A stretch of 64,000 nt of DNA from Sinosporangium album (lineage in GTDB: Bacteria; Actinomycetota; Actinomycetes; Streptosporangiales; Streptosporangiaceae). The stretch is taken from positions 1 to 64,000 of the forward strand of contig NZ_FNCN01000022.1 of assembly GCF_900100605.1 (NCBI RefSeq), written 5' to 3'. Positions 10,080 through 17,543 of this stretch are shown here, piece by piece; positions within the stretch are counted from its first letter, which is position 1; every line of letters starts with the position of its first letter. Under the pieces are notes generated by a model. The model saw only the letters and a list, made by a program, of their open reading frames with translations. It was not told the DNA's origin and ran no database searches. Position numbers and translations under genes: made by a program.

Positions 10080-10736
10080 GTGTCCAGTAAGTTAACCATA
10101 AGCATAGGCATCGTAATTGTCCTGCTGGTCATTGTCGCAGGGTGCGGATCTATCCCAGCGGTTGATCATCGTAATTCTGCATCAGGCGTGCACAGTGCGA
10201 GTGCGGGCCGAGTCAGCATCGATTCACTTTTGGTAGAGGATAATTTAATACCAGGCGCCATTAAGCAGAAGTTTGCGATCGCGGGACGGACTTCTGACAA
10301 GGTCGGCGAAGTTCTGCTAGAGATGACTCAGGCCGAAGAAAATCTTTCACGTACATGGATAGATGCCGATCAGGTGCCGTCCATAACTCAAATCGTCACT
10401 AGGTTCTCAGGTCCCAGCGATGCAGGCGAGGACTATCGGAGTGCGCCGCATGGAAGGAATTACCATGTAGTCGATGGCCTTAAGGCGCATACTGTTCTTC
10501 AGTCGGATTTTTCGCTGAAAGCCGATTCGTCCAGAATCTTCTGCGTAGAATATAGGACGGAATTTTCCCCGGACGATTGTCGGCGCTGGGGTTGGCGTGC
10601 ATGCTATGGAAGCTTCGTTGTCGACATAATCGCGCTAAAATTCGTCGGTGATAATCAATATATTCGTATCGACAGAAGGGAATTTGTGGAGTTGGTGGTG
10701 GCGGTTGATGCCCATATTGCACAGGTCCTGCATTAG
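10080..10736 (+). CDS. Small lipoprotein, candidate immunity protein of the RHS locus
   Basis: 218 residues. A signal peptide with the lipobox IVAGC places Cys at about residue 22, so it is membrane-tethered and exported. The mature part has four further cysteines and no recognised fold. The GTG at 10080 has a perfect AGGAGG eleven bases upstream, and that Shine-Dalgarno overlaps the stop of the frameshifted toxin tail. Placement directly after a toxin tip, and codon use more AT-rich than the core, fit an immunity lipoprotein acting at the membrane. Function is inferred from position. Confidence 0.65.
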   Translation: MSSKLTISIGIVIVLLVIVAGCGSIPAVDHRNSASGVHSASAGRVSIDSLLVEDNLIPGAIKQKFAIAGRTSDKVGEVLLEMTQAEENLSRTWIDADQVPSITQIVTRFSGPSDAGEDYRSAPHGRNYHVVDGLKAHTVLQSDFSLKADSSRIFCVEYRTEFSPDDCRRWGWRACYGSFVVDIIALKFVGDNQYIRIDRREFVELVVAVDAHIAQVLH

Positions 10737-10830
10737 CAGCACGCTGTCGGCGACGGCTACAAGGGCAATTAATGCGATCGCGCTGCCAGGCATTACGGCC
10801 GTATGAGCCGCTATTCCGTTAGGGGTGGAA

Positions 10831-11748
10831 TTAAGCGCGGTTGTGGGGGGCGTTCCAGTCGAGGTCGGGGCCGAGGGGGACTATTTGGCTGGGGTTCACA
10901 TTGGTTTGGGTGATGTAGTAGTGGCGTTTGATGTGGTCGAAGTCGGTGGTTTCGTGGAAGGCGGGGTGTTGGTAGAGGTCGCGCGCGTAGGCCCAGAGGG
11001 CGGGGTAGTCGGTGAGGCGGCGGAGTGAGCATTTGAAGTGGGAGTAGTAGACGGGGTCGAATCTGGCGAGGGTGGTGTAGAGCCGTACGTCGCTGTCGGT
11101 GAGGTGGGGGCCGTGGAGGTAGCGCTGGTGGGTGAGGCGGTTTTCCAGGGTGTCGAGGGTGGTGAAGACGCGGGTGACGGCTTCTTTGTATTTGGGTTGG
11201 CTGCGGGCGAAGCCGGCTTCGTAGACGGCGTTGTTGATGCCGCTGTAGAGCCGGTCGTTCATGGTGTCGATGTCGTGGCGTAGGTGGGTGGGGTAGAGGT
11301 CGGGGGCGCCTGGGGCATGCCAGGGGGCGAAGGCGGTTTCGAGGGTGATGGTGAGTTGGGGGTAGTCGTTGGTGACGAGTCTTTTCTCGTGGGTGTCCCA
11401 GATGCAGGGGACGGTGTAGCGGCCGGTGTATTCGGGGTCGGTGGCGAGGTAGAGCTCGGAGAGGTAGGCGGCGCCGGTGGTGGGGTCGCGGTCGGCGGGG
11501 GAGAGGGTGAAGCGCCAGCCTTTGTCGTCGCGGATGGGGTCGACGATGGTGACGCCGATGATGTCGTCGAGGCCGAGGAGGCGGCGCACGATGAGTGAGC
11601 GCTGGGCCCAGGGGCAGGCGTAGGAGGCGTAGAGGTGATAGCGCCCGGGGGCCGGTGGGTAGGGGCCGTCGGGTTGGATGCGCTCGGTGAATCGGTTGGG
11701 TTGGCGGACGAAACGGCCGTCGCCTGTGATTTCACGTCCCAGCTTCAT
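10831..11748 (-). CDS. Glutathionyl-hydroquinone reductase-like (omega-GST, YqjG/ECM4 family)
   Basis: 305 residues. The thioredoxin-like half carries SYACPWAQR, the family's catalytic Cys-Pro-Trp site, and VPCIWD; the C-terminal half is helical with YEAGFARSQPKY. The family reduces glutathionyl-(hydro)quinones. Actinomycetes generally use mycothiol, so the physiological thiol may differ. ATG 11748 follows GGAG; a GTG three codons earlier is an alternative. It is divergent from the MBL-fold gene with about 75 bases between. Confidence 0.85.
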   Translation of the reverse strand: MKLGREITGDGRFVRQPNRFTERIQPDGPYPPAPGRYHLYASYACPWAQRSLIVRRLLGLDDIIGVTIVDPIRDDKGWRFTLSPADRDPTTGAAYLSELYLATDPEYTGRYTVPCIWDTHEKRLVTNDYPQLTITLETAFAPWHAPGAPDLYPTHLRHDIDTMNDRLYSGINNAVYEAGFARSQPKYKEAVTRVFTTLDTLENRLTHQRYLHGPHLTDSDVRLYTTLARFDPVYYSHFKCSLRRLTDYPALWAYARDLYQHPAFHETTDFDHIKRHYYITQTNVNPSQIVPLGPDLDWNAPHNRA

Positions 11749-11824
11749 AGTCTCCACGCTACGACCCCTCGTCAGAACGCTGTTCGGTAGAGGGGCACAA
11801 TCGGGGGTGGCGAAAGGAGCGCTG

Positions 11825-12922
11825 ATGGCAGGCGCGGCCCGAGGGGTGACTCCGGCGAACGAGGCGCAGCGTACGGCGTGGCGCACGGGGGGTTTTCCGG
11901 ATGTCGAGAAGGTGCGGCCGGGGGTGTGGTCCATTCCGGTGCCGATTCCGCAGAACCCGCTGAGATACGTGTTGGTATACGCGTTGGAGGTCCCCGACGG
12001 GGTGGTGATCGTGGATGCGGGGTGGGACACCGACGAGGCGTACGCGGCGCTGCGGGAGGGGCTGGCGACGGCGGGTTACGTGATCGGGGATGTGAAGGGT
12101 GTCCTGGTGACGCACATCCACGCTGACCATTACGGTTTGGCGGGGCGCGTGCGGGAGGATTCCGGGGCGTGGGTGGGTCTGCATCCGGCGGACGCGGCGC
12201 TGATCAGGGACCGTTATGACGACGATTATCTCGACGGGCTGATCGAGCGGGAACGCTCCGCGTTGAGGATCGCGGGGGCGCCGGAGGAGATGCTGGACGA
12301 GCTCGCGGGGTCGTCGAAGATGCTGCGGGCGTTCGTCACCGTCGTGAAGCCGGACCGGTTGATCGAGGACGGTGAACGGCTCGACCTGCCTGGCTGGAAT
12401 CTGCGGGCGTTGTGGACTCCCGGGCATTCGCCGGGCCATCTGTGTTTTGTGGAGCCGGATCGCCGGCTGCTCTTCTCCGGTGACCACGTTCTGCCGAGGA
12501 TCACGCCCATCGTGGCGGTTCACACGCAGTCTCCACCCAATCCGCTGGCGGACTATCTGGACGCGTTGGCGAAGGTGCGCGATGAGGCGGTGGACGAGGT
12601 GCTGCCGGCGCATGAATACCGGTTCTTGGAATTGGCCGACCGGGTTGACCACGTGATCGCCCACCATCATGAGCGGCTGGAGGAGATCGAAGAGCAGTTG
12701 GCGCTCAAGAGTGGCGTGACGTGCTGGGAGCTGGCGACGAGCCTGACCTGGTCGCGGCCGTGGGACACCATTGTGCCGTTCATGCGCCGGGCGGCGAACA
12801 ACGAGACCTTGGCGCACCTGGTGTGGCTGGAGGCGCGCGGCCGGGTGCGGCGGGAGGTGGGGGAGCGGGAGAGGTGGCATGTGCCGTACGGCGTTGCCGC
12901 CGACGGGCGTGGAGAAGGCTAG
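11825..12922 (+). CDS. MBL-fold metallo-hydrolase
   Basis: 365 residues. The metal-binding motif is THIHADHYG (about residues 98-106). Downstream histidines and an aspartate are in TPGHSPGH and SGDHVLPR, and a late histidine in LPAHEYRF. The C-terminal 90 residues form a winged-helix-like tail (GVTCWELATSLTWSRPW), as in MBL proteins related to LACTB2 and to actinobacterial paralogues. Substrate is unknown. ATG 11825 has AAAGGAG five bases upstream. The stop shares CTAG with the convergent hydrolase gene. Confidence 0.85.
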   Translation: MAGAARGVTPANEAQRTAWRTGGFPDVEKVRPGVWSIPVPIPQNPLRYVLVYALEVPDGVVIVDAGWDTDEAYAALREGLATAGYVIGDVKGVLVTHIHADHYGLAGRVREDSGAWVGLHPADAALIRDRYDDDYLDGLIERERSALRIAGAPEEMLDELAGSSKMLRAFVTVVKPDRLIEDGERLDLPGWNLRALWTPGHSPGHLCFVEPDRRLLFSGDHVLPRITPIVAVHTQSPPNPLADYLDALAKVRDEAVDEVLPAHEYRFLELADRVDHVIAHHHERLEEIEEQLALKSGVTCWELATSLTWSRPWDTIVPFMRRAANNETLAHLVWLEARGRVRREVGERERWHVPYGVAADGRGEG

Positions 12923-14142
12923 GGGACGAAGCGCATTTCGGGGTGTTTGCGGGAGGGGCCGTTGAGGAGTTGGCCGCCGCGGCCGCGTAGGTGGTGGTTG
13001 AAGAACGCGGCGATGTAGGTGTGCTGGACGGCGATCGAGCGGGCCGGGTCGATGCGGCCGATGCGCTGGGCGTAGGTGTGCGGCGGCAGGCGCAGGGCTC
13101 TGATGAGTTGCGGGAAGAGCCATTGGGAGTCGTCGAAGCTGTTGTGGGCGGAGCCGATGAGGGTGAAGTCGCGTTTCCAGCCTCGCTGGTTCACCCAGAA
13201 TTCGCGCCACGACGGGTTGCCGGGGCCGTCGGGCAGGTGGTTGATGTCGTAGACTTCGCCGGTTTCGGGGTGGACGAACTGTGCGCCGATGAGCATGAAG
13301 GGCCGGTCGAGCCCGTGCTCGGCGACGTTGCCGAGCTCGTATGGTTCGACGAGGCCGTGCGCCATGATGCCGTCGAGGTTGACCCCGGCGAGAATGCGGG
13401 GGTCGTTGTACATGGATTCGCCGGCGGCGTATCCCCCGTAGGAGTGGCCGACCATGCCGACTTTTGACAGGTTGAGCCCGTCGCGCAAGCCGTACGGCAG
13501 GCGGGGGTGCTTGCTGCCGAGGGCGGAGAGGGCGTCCAGGAGGAAGGAGATGTCGGCGACGCGGGCGTCGATGGTCTTCTTCATGGTGACGGGGTCGATG
13601 GAGATGTGCTCGGGGCCGTATTCGACGCGTCCGCCGGGGAATTCGACGACGGGGGATTCGTAGGTGTGGTCGACCGTCACGACCGCGTATCCGCGGTCGG
13701 CGAGCCCTTCCACAAGGGCGGTGTTGAATTCGCGCGCGCTCGGATAGCCGCCGGAGACCAGGATGACGGGCAGCCCGTGGCGCGGCCTTTTCACGGGGGC
13801 GTCGATGTGCGATCCGGCGCGGATCGCGGCCCAGTCGATGACGCCGGGCGGGGTGGTGGTGGGGTCGAGCGTCTTGTCGATGAGGTCGGCGACGGGTTTC
13901 GAGAGCCATGGCGCGCGGTGGAATTGCTTCACGGACGCGGCCGGGTAGGTGATCGTGGCCATGAGTTCTCGGGGGCGGTCGGGTTTCCACGGGTCGGGCC
14001 GGTCGTGGTCGACGAGGTGGAGGGTCGTACGGCCGAGGCCGTGTCGGCCGGTGAGTTTCGGTGGCTGGGGTATGGCGGGTTTGACGGGGGAGGCCAGGGG
14101 AGGAGCCAAGGTCGCGGTTTCCGCACTTGCTGGGGATGGCAT
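12919..14142 (-). CDS. Alpha/beta hydrolase (lipase / PAF-acetylhydrolase-like)
   Basis: 407 residues. The nucleophile elbow is GHSYGGYAAGE and the oxyanion region is LPVILVSGGYPSAREF. A nearby aspartate lies in the NLDGIM strand and a C-terminal histidine in GSAHNSF. The N-terminal 40 residues include a Pro-rich export-like stretch but no clear signal peptide. The likely reaction is ester hydrolysis of a lipid or polyester. A twin palindrome at 14252-14297 lies about 110 bases upstream and is the obvious candidate operator. Substrate is unknown. Confidence 0.8.
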   Translation of the reverse strand: MPSPASAETATLAPPLASPVKPAIPQPPKLTGRHGLGRTTLHLVDHDRPDPWKPDRPRELMATITYPAASVKQFHRAPWLSKPVADLIDKTLDPTTTPPGVIDWAAIRAGSHIDAPVKRPRHGLPVILVSGGYPSAREFNTALVEGLADRGYAVVTVDHTYESPVVEFPGGRVEYGPEHISIDPVTMKKTIDARVADISFLLDALSALGSKHPRLPYGLRDGLNLSKVGMVGHSYGGYAAGESMYNDPRILAGVNLDGIMAHGLVEPYELGNVAEHGLDRPFMLIGAQFVHPETGEVYDINHLPDGPGNPSWREFWVNQRGWKRDFTLIGSAHNSFDDSQWLFPQLIRALRLPPHTYAQRIGRIDPARSIAVQHTYIAAFFNHHLRGRGGQLLNGPSRKHPEMRFVP

Positions 14143-14251
14143 GGGGACTCCTTCACGGTTGCGGGGTGGTCGCTCGGCGCGCGGGTTGCTCGTGAGATCG
14201 GCCTGGTGGGGGCATGCGTCTGACCGAGGCCAACGCTGCCCGAGGCCGACT

Positions 14252-14297
14252 CGTCAACCTTAGTTGACGCACAGGTCTGGAGTCAACGTATGTTGAC
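14252..14297. promoter_or_regulatory. Two tandem palindromes GTCAAC-N4-GTTGAC
   Basis: GTCAAC at 14253-14258 pairs with GTTGAC at 14263-14268, and GTCAAC at 14282-14287 pairs with GTTGAC at 14292-14297. The centres are 29 bases apart. The repetition of a perfect six-base arm with a four-base spacer is the hallmark of a dimeric repressor site, TetR type being typical. It lies between the hydrolase (minus) and the sulfur operon leader (plus). No regulator gene is adjacent. Confidence 0.6.
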
Positions 14298-14373
14298 GAA
14301 GGCGGTTTGGCATTTCAGGGTAAACAGGTAGGAAATATTGACTTTGTGCCGCCTGGGTGCGTACTGTCGGATC

Positions 14374-14457
14374 ATGAGCCAGGGCCAGTACCTGACGAGG
14401 CGCATGCATGTGGACTTCGGCCACGTGGTCAGCGCCCAGTGTTGTCGCATGCCGTAG
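14374..14457 (+). CDS. Cysteine-type leader peptide of the sulfur operon
   Basis: A 27-codon frame starting ATG AGC CAG and ending in TAG. It contains LTRRMHVDFGH and then tandem cysteine codons (AQCCRMP). The pattern T-R-R-x-H-V-D, S-A, C-C matches the short putative leader peptides commonly found before sulfur-assimilation operons in actinomycetes. Analogous polycysteine ORFs in mycobacteria act as cysteine-responsive attenuators. Ribosome stalling at the Cys codons when cysteine is scarce would be the switch. It lies 350 bases ahead of the binding-protein gene. Confidence 0.75.
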   Translation: MSQGQYLTRRMHVDFGHVVSAQCCRMP

Positions 14458-14807
14458 GGCACGATCCGAGGACCGACTCTCTCTCCGGGCGGATTGGGCG
14501 GGGTGTCCGCGCCGTATGGCGCGCCTCGCCGGCGCCGCCCCTTCCGGTCGACAGACGACCGGCTTTCAGATAACCGGCTTTCAGACGACCGGCGGCGAAG
14601 CGGACGGACCTCCCGCGGGCGTGCGTGCAGTGCGCGCCTGGAAATCCTGACCCTGAACACACGGGAGAAGCCTGAGGGAATGCCCGGCGCTTCGCCCCTC
14701 CCGTTTCGTATCTCTCGCTCGCTCCGCGCCCGCATCGGGCCGGGCGCGAGCAGGTGTGCAATGCGTCGCGCGTGTGCTGTGCCGCGCGACGGGTAAGGAC
14801 AGCTACC
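14458..14807 (+). promoter_or_regulatory. Leader region between the Cys peptide and the sulfur operon
   Basis: No gene is seen. It holds the hairpin CGCGCC-GTAT-GGCGCG at 14508-14523, which follows the leader peptide and could be part of an attenuator, and three tandem 15-bp units (listed separately). A palindrome-rich stretch (CGGGCCGGGCG) lies near 14730-14750. No T-rich intrinsic terminator is apparent, so any attenuation would rely on Rho or on translation. AAGGA at 14795-14799 serves the TTG start of the next gene. Confidence 0.4.
14552..14596. repeat. Three tandem 15-bp units
   Basis: CAGACGACCGGCTTT, CAGATAACCGGCTTT and CAGACGACCGGCGGC follow each other without gaps. They sit in the untranslated leader of the sulfur operon. 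Confidence 0.8.
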
Positions 14808-15827
14808 TTGAAATCCCTTCATCGTGCCCTGGCCGCCGCGTTACTAGTGACATCGCTGACGGCCTGCGGGTCGTCGGAGGCGACGACCGGCGCCGAGAAA
14901 CTGGAGCTGCGCTACCAGGGCAGTGTCGGCTCCGTGATTCTTCCCGAACTGGCCGAGGAGCTGGGCTATCTGGCTCCCCTCAAACTCACATGGATCGGCA
15001 ACACCATCAGCGGCCCGCAGGATATCCAGGCCGTGGCGACGGGGCAGACGGACTTCGGCGGCGCGTTCAATGGAGCGATCGCCAAACTGGTCGCCGCGAA
15101 GGCGCCGATCAAGGCTGTGATCAGCTATTACGGCAGTGACAAGGATTCCTTCCAGGGTTTCTATGTGCTGGAGGACAGCCCCATCAAGAGCGCCCGCGAT
15201 CTGATCGGCAGAAAGGTCGCGATGAACACCTTGGGTGCGCACGCCGAGGCCGTACTGAAGGAATATCTGAAACGCGGCGGGCTGACGCCGGAGGAGATCG
15301 GGCAGGTCGAGCCGGTGGTGGTGCCGCCGGTGAGCGCCGAGCAGGGCCTTCGGCAGCGGCAGATCGATGTCGCGGTGCTCGGCGGTGTTCTGCGGGACAA
15401 GGCGCTGGAACGCGGCGGGCTGAGGCCGCTGTTCTCGGACTTCGAGTTGTTCGGGCCGTTCTCGGCCGGGAGCTATGTGCTCACTCAGCGCTTCATCGAC
15501 GAGCATCCGGCGACGGTCAAGAAGTTCGTGGAGGCCACGGCGAAAGCCGTTCAGTGGACGCGGGAGCGTCCGCGTGAGGAGGTCGTGGCGAAGTTCAAGG
15601 AGATCATCGCCAAGCGTGGGCGACATGAGGACGACCAGTCGGTCGGGTTCTGGAAGAGCACCGGGATCGCGACGGCCGGGGGTGTGATCGTGGAAAAGGA
15701 GTTCCAGACCTGGATCGACTGGCTTGAGCGGGAGGGGGAGCTGCGTCCCGACCAGGTCAAGGCCGCCGAGGTGTTCACCAACGCTCATAACCCTTACGCG
15801 ATCGCAGCCGGGGGAGGGGCGGAGTGA
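14808..15827 (+). CDS. Sulfonate/nitrate-type ABC transporter substrate-binding lipoprotein
   Basis: 339 residues. The signal peptide ends in the lipobox LTAC (Cys about residue 22). The mature protein shows the NMT1/SsuA fold: LPELAEELGYL, GPQDIQAVATGQTDFGGA, VLEDSPIKSARDLIGRKVAM. It should capture an alkanesulfonate or related organosulfur compound outside the membrane. TTG 14808 is preferred because AAGGA stands eight bases upstream and it yields the signal peptide directly. It overlaps the ATPase gene by one base at TGATG. It is first gene of a six-gene operon under the cysteine leader. Confidence 0.9.
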   Translation: MKSLHRALAAALLVTSLTACGSSEATTGAEKLELRYQGSVGSVILPELAEELGYLAPLKLTWIGNTISGPQDIQAVATGQTDFGGAFNGAIAKLVAAKAPIKAVISYYGSDKDSFQGFYVLEDSPIKSARDLIGRKVAMNTLGAHAEAVLKEYLKRGGLTPEEIGQVEPVVVPPVSAEQGLRQRQIDVAVLGGVLRDKALERGGLRPLFSDFELFGPFSAGSYVLTQRFIDEHPATVKKFVEATAKAVQWTRERPREEVVAKFKEIIAKRGRHEDDQSVGFWKSTGIATAGGVIVEKEFQTWIDWLEREGELRPDQVKAAEVFTNAHNPYAIAAGGGAE

Positions 15828-16627
15828 TGGGCGCCAGAATCAGTTTTCGGGGCGTGTCGAAGGAGTTCTCCGTACGCGGCAGTGATCAGCCTTTCACGGC
15901 TCTGCGCGGGATCGACCTCGATGTGCGGGCAGGTGAGTTCGTCACGCTTGTCGGGCCGAGCGGGTGCGGCAAGTCCACGCTGCTGGACCTGCTGGCCGGG
16001 CTGACGGCGCCGTCGGACGGGGAGATCCTGCTCGACGGGGTGCCCGTGGACGGCCCGGGGCTCGACCGGGGCGTCGTGTTCCAGCAGTATGCCCTGTTCC
16101 CGTGGCGTACGGCGCTCGCCAACATCGCGTTCGGTTTGGAGGCCAAGTCCGTGCCGAGGAGGGAGCGGCACGAGCGGGCCCGCCACTACCTGGACTTGGT
16201 GGGGTTGTCGGGGTTCGGCGAGCGATATCCGCATGAGCTTTCAGGGGGTATGCGGCAGCGGGTGGCCATTGCGCGGAGCCTGGCGTTCGACCCGGATGTG
16301 CTGTTGATGGATGAGCCGTTCGCCGCCCTCGACGCGCAGACGCGGGAGTCGCTCCAGGAGGAGCTGCTGGGCATCTGGCAGAAGACCGGCAAGACGGTTG
16401 TGTTCATCACGCATGGGATCGACGAGGCCGTTTACCTCGGGCAGCGGGTGGCCGTGATGACGTCCCGTCCGGGACGGATCAAGCACATCCTCGACGTCGA
16501 GTTCGAGGTGAGAGAGGGCGACCTGCGGGCCGATCCGCGGTTCGGGGAGTACCGCCACGCGGTGTGGGCCCTGCTCCGCGACGAGGTCGCCGCCGCCCAG
16601 GCCCGGGAGGAGGCCCCCGTTGGCTAG
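15827..16627 (+). CDS. ABC transporter ATP-binding protein (SsuB-like)
   Basis: 266 residues. Walker A GPSGCGKST, Q-loop FQQYALFPW, signature LSGGMRQR, Walker B VLLMDEPF and the switch histidine FITHGID are all present, so it should be an active ATPase powering the adjacent permease. ATG 15827 shares an A with the preceding stop; GTG 15824 is an alternative. The GGGGAGGGGCGGAG tract before it is a strong ribosome site. It belongs to the nitrate/sulfonate/taurine subgroup. Confidence 0.92.
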   Translation: MGARISFRGVSKEFSVRGSDQPFTALRGIDLDVRAGEFVTLVGPSGCGKSTLLDLLAGLTAPSDGEILLDGVPVDGPGLDRGVVFQQYALFPWRTALANIAFGLEAKSVPRRERHERARHYLDLVGLSGFGERYPHELSGGMRQRVAIARSLAFDPDVLLMDEPFAALDAQTRESLQEELLGIWQKTGKTVVFITHGIDEAVYLGQRVAVMTSRPGRIKHILDVEFEVREGDLRADPRFGEYRHAVWALLRDEVAAAQAREEAPVG

Positions 16628-17543
16628 CATCACCACGACGTCGACATCCGCCGACACCCCCGACGCCGCGGCAGCGGCCCGCCACGCCGTGCCGGGCACC
16701 CTGAACCAGGCCGCGCCGGACACGGCGAGCCGGGTCGTGCCGGACACCGCGAGCCGGGTCGTGCCGGACACGGCGAGCCGGGCTGTGCCGTACGCCGCGA
16801 AAGTCGCGCGGCGGAGCGCGGCGGTGGCGCTGCTCGCGGCGGTGTGGGAGGTGCTGCCGAGGGCCGGGGTCTTCGACCGCACGTTCCTGCCGCCGCTGTC
16901 GGAGGTGCTGCTCGCGCTAGGCGACCTGGCCGCGAGCGGCGAGCTGCTCGACCACGCGCGGGCGAGCCTGGGCAGGTCGCTGGCGGGGTTCGGGCTGGCC
17001 ATCGTCTTCGCCGTCCCGCTGGGGCTGCTGATCGGGTGGTATCGCCCGTTGGCGGAGTTCCTCAACCCGGTGCTGGAGTTGTTCCGCAACACGGCCACGT
17101 TGGCGCTGCTGCCGGTGTTCGTGCTGCTGCTCGGGCTGGGGGAGACGTCCAAGGTGGCGATCATCCTGTATGCGGCGGCGTGGCCGATCCTGCTCAACAC
17201 GATCGCCGGGGTCAGGGGCGTCGATCCGCTGCTGGTGAAGTCGGCCCGCTCGATGGGGCTGCGCCCGCTCGCGCTGTTCCAGAAGGTGATCCTGCCTGCC
17301 GCCGTGCCCACGATTTTCACCGGCGTACGGCTGGCCGGCGCCTATTCCATTCTCGTTCTCGTGGCCGCGGAAATGGTCGGCGCGAAGGCGGGGCTGGGTT
17401 ATCTCATCAACGACGCGCAATTCAATTTCCGTGTCCACGACATGTACGCCGGCATCATCGCGATCTCCGTGCTGGGCCTGCTGTTCAACGTGTTTCTCGT
17501 TTCGCTGGAACGCCGCTTTTCGACGTGGAGGACCACCCCATGA
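16620..17543 (+). CDS. ABC transporter permease (SsuC-like)
   Basis: 307 residues with about six transmembrane helices. The cytoplasmic EAA loop reads KSARSMGLRPLALFQKVILPAAVP. The TTG at 16620 overlaps the ATPase stop by eight bases. The N-terminal 60 residues are low-complexity and contain three tandem copies of an eight-residue unit (VPDTASRV), absent from usual family members. These come from a 24-bp DNA repeat. Together with its neighbours it imports an organosulfur compound. Confidence 0.9.
   Translation: MASITTTSTSADTPDAAAAARHAVPGTLNQAAPDTASRVVPDTASRVVPDTASRAVPYAAKVARRSAAVALLAAVWEVLPRAGVFDRTFLPPLSEVLLALGDLAASGELLDHARASLGRSLAGFGLAIVFAVPLGLLIGWYRPLAEFLNPVLELFRNTATLALLPVFVLLLGLGETSKVAIILYAAAWPILLNTIAGVRGVDPLLVKSARSMGLRPLALFQKVILPAAVPTIFTGVRLAGAYSILVLVAAEMVGAKAGLGYLINDAQFNFRVHDMYAGIIAISVLGLLFNVFLVSLERRFSTWRTTP
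16715..16786. repeat. Three tandem 24-bp units inside the permease gene
   Basis: Units begin GCCGGACAC and end GGGTCGT or GGGCTGT. Copies differ at only a few positions, so the array is recent and in frame. Confidence 0.85.
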
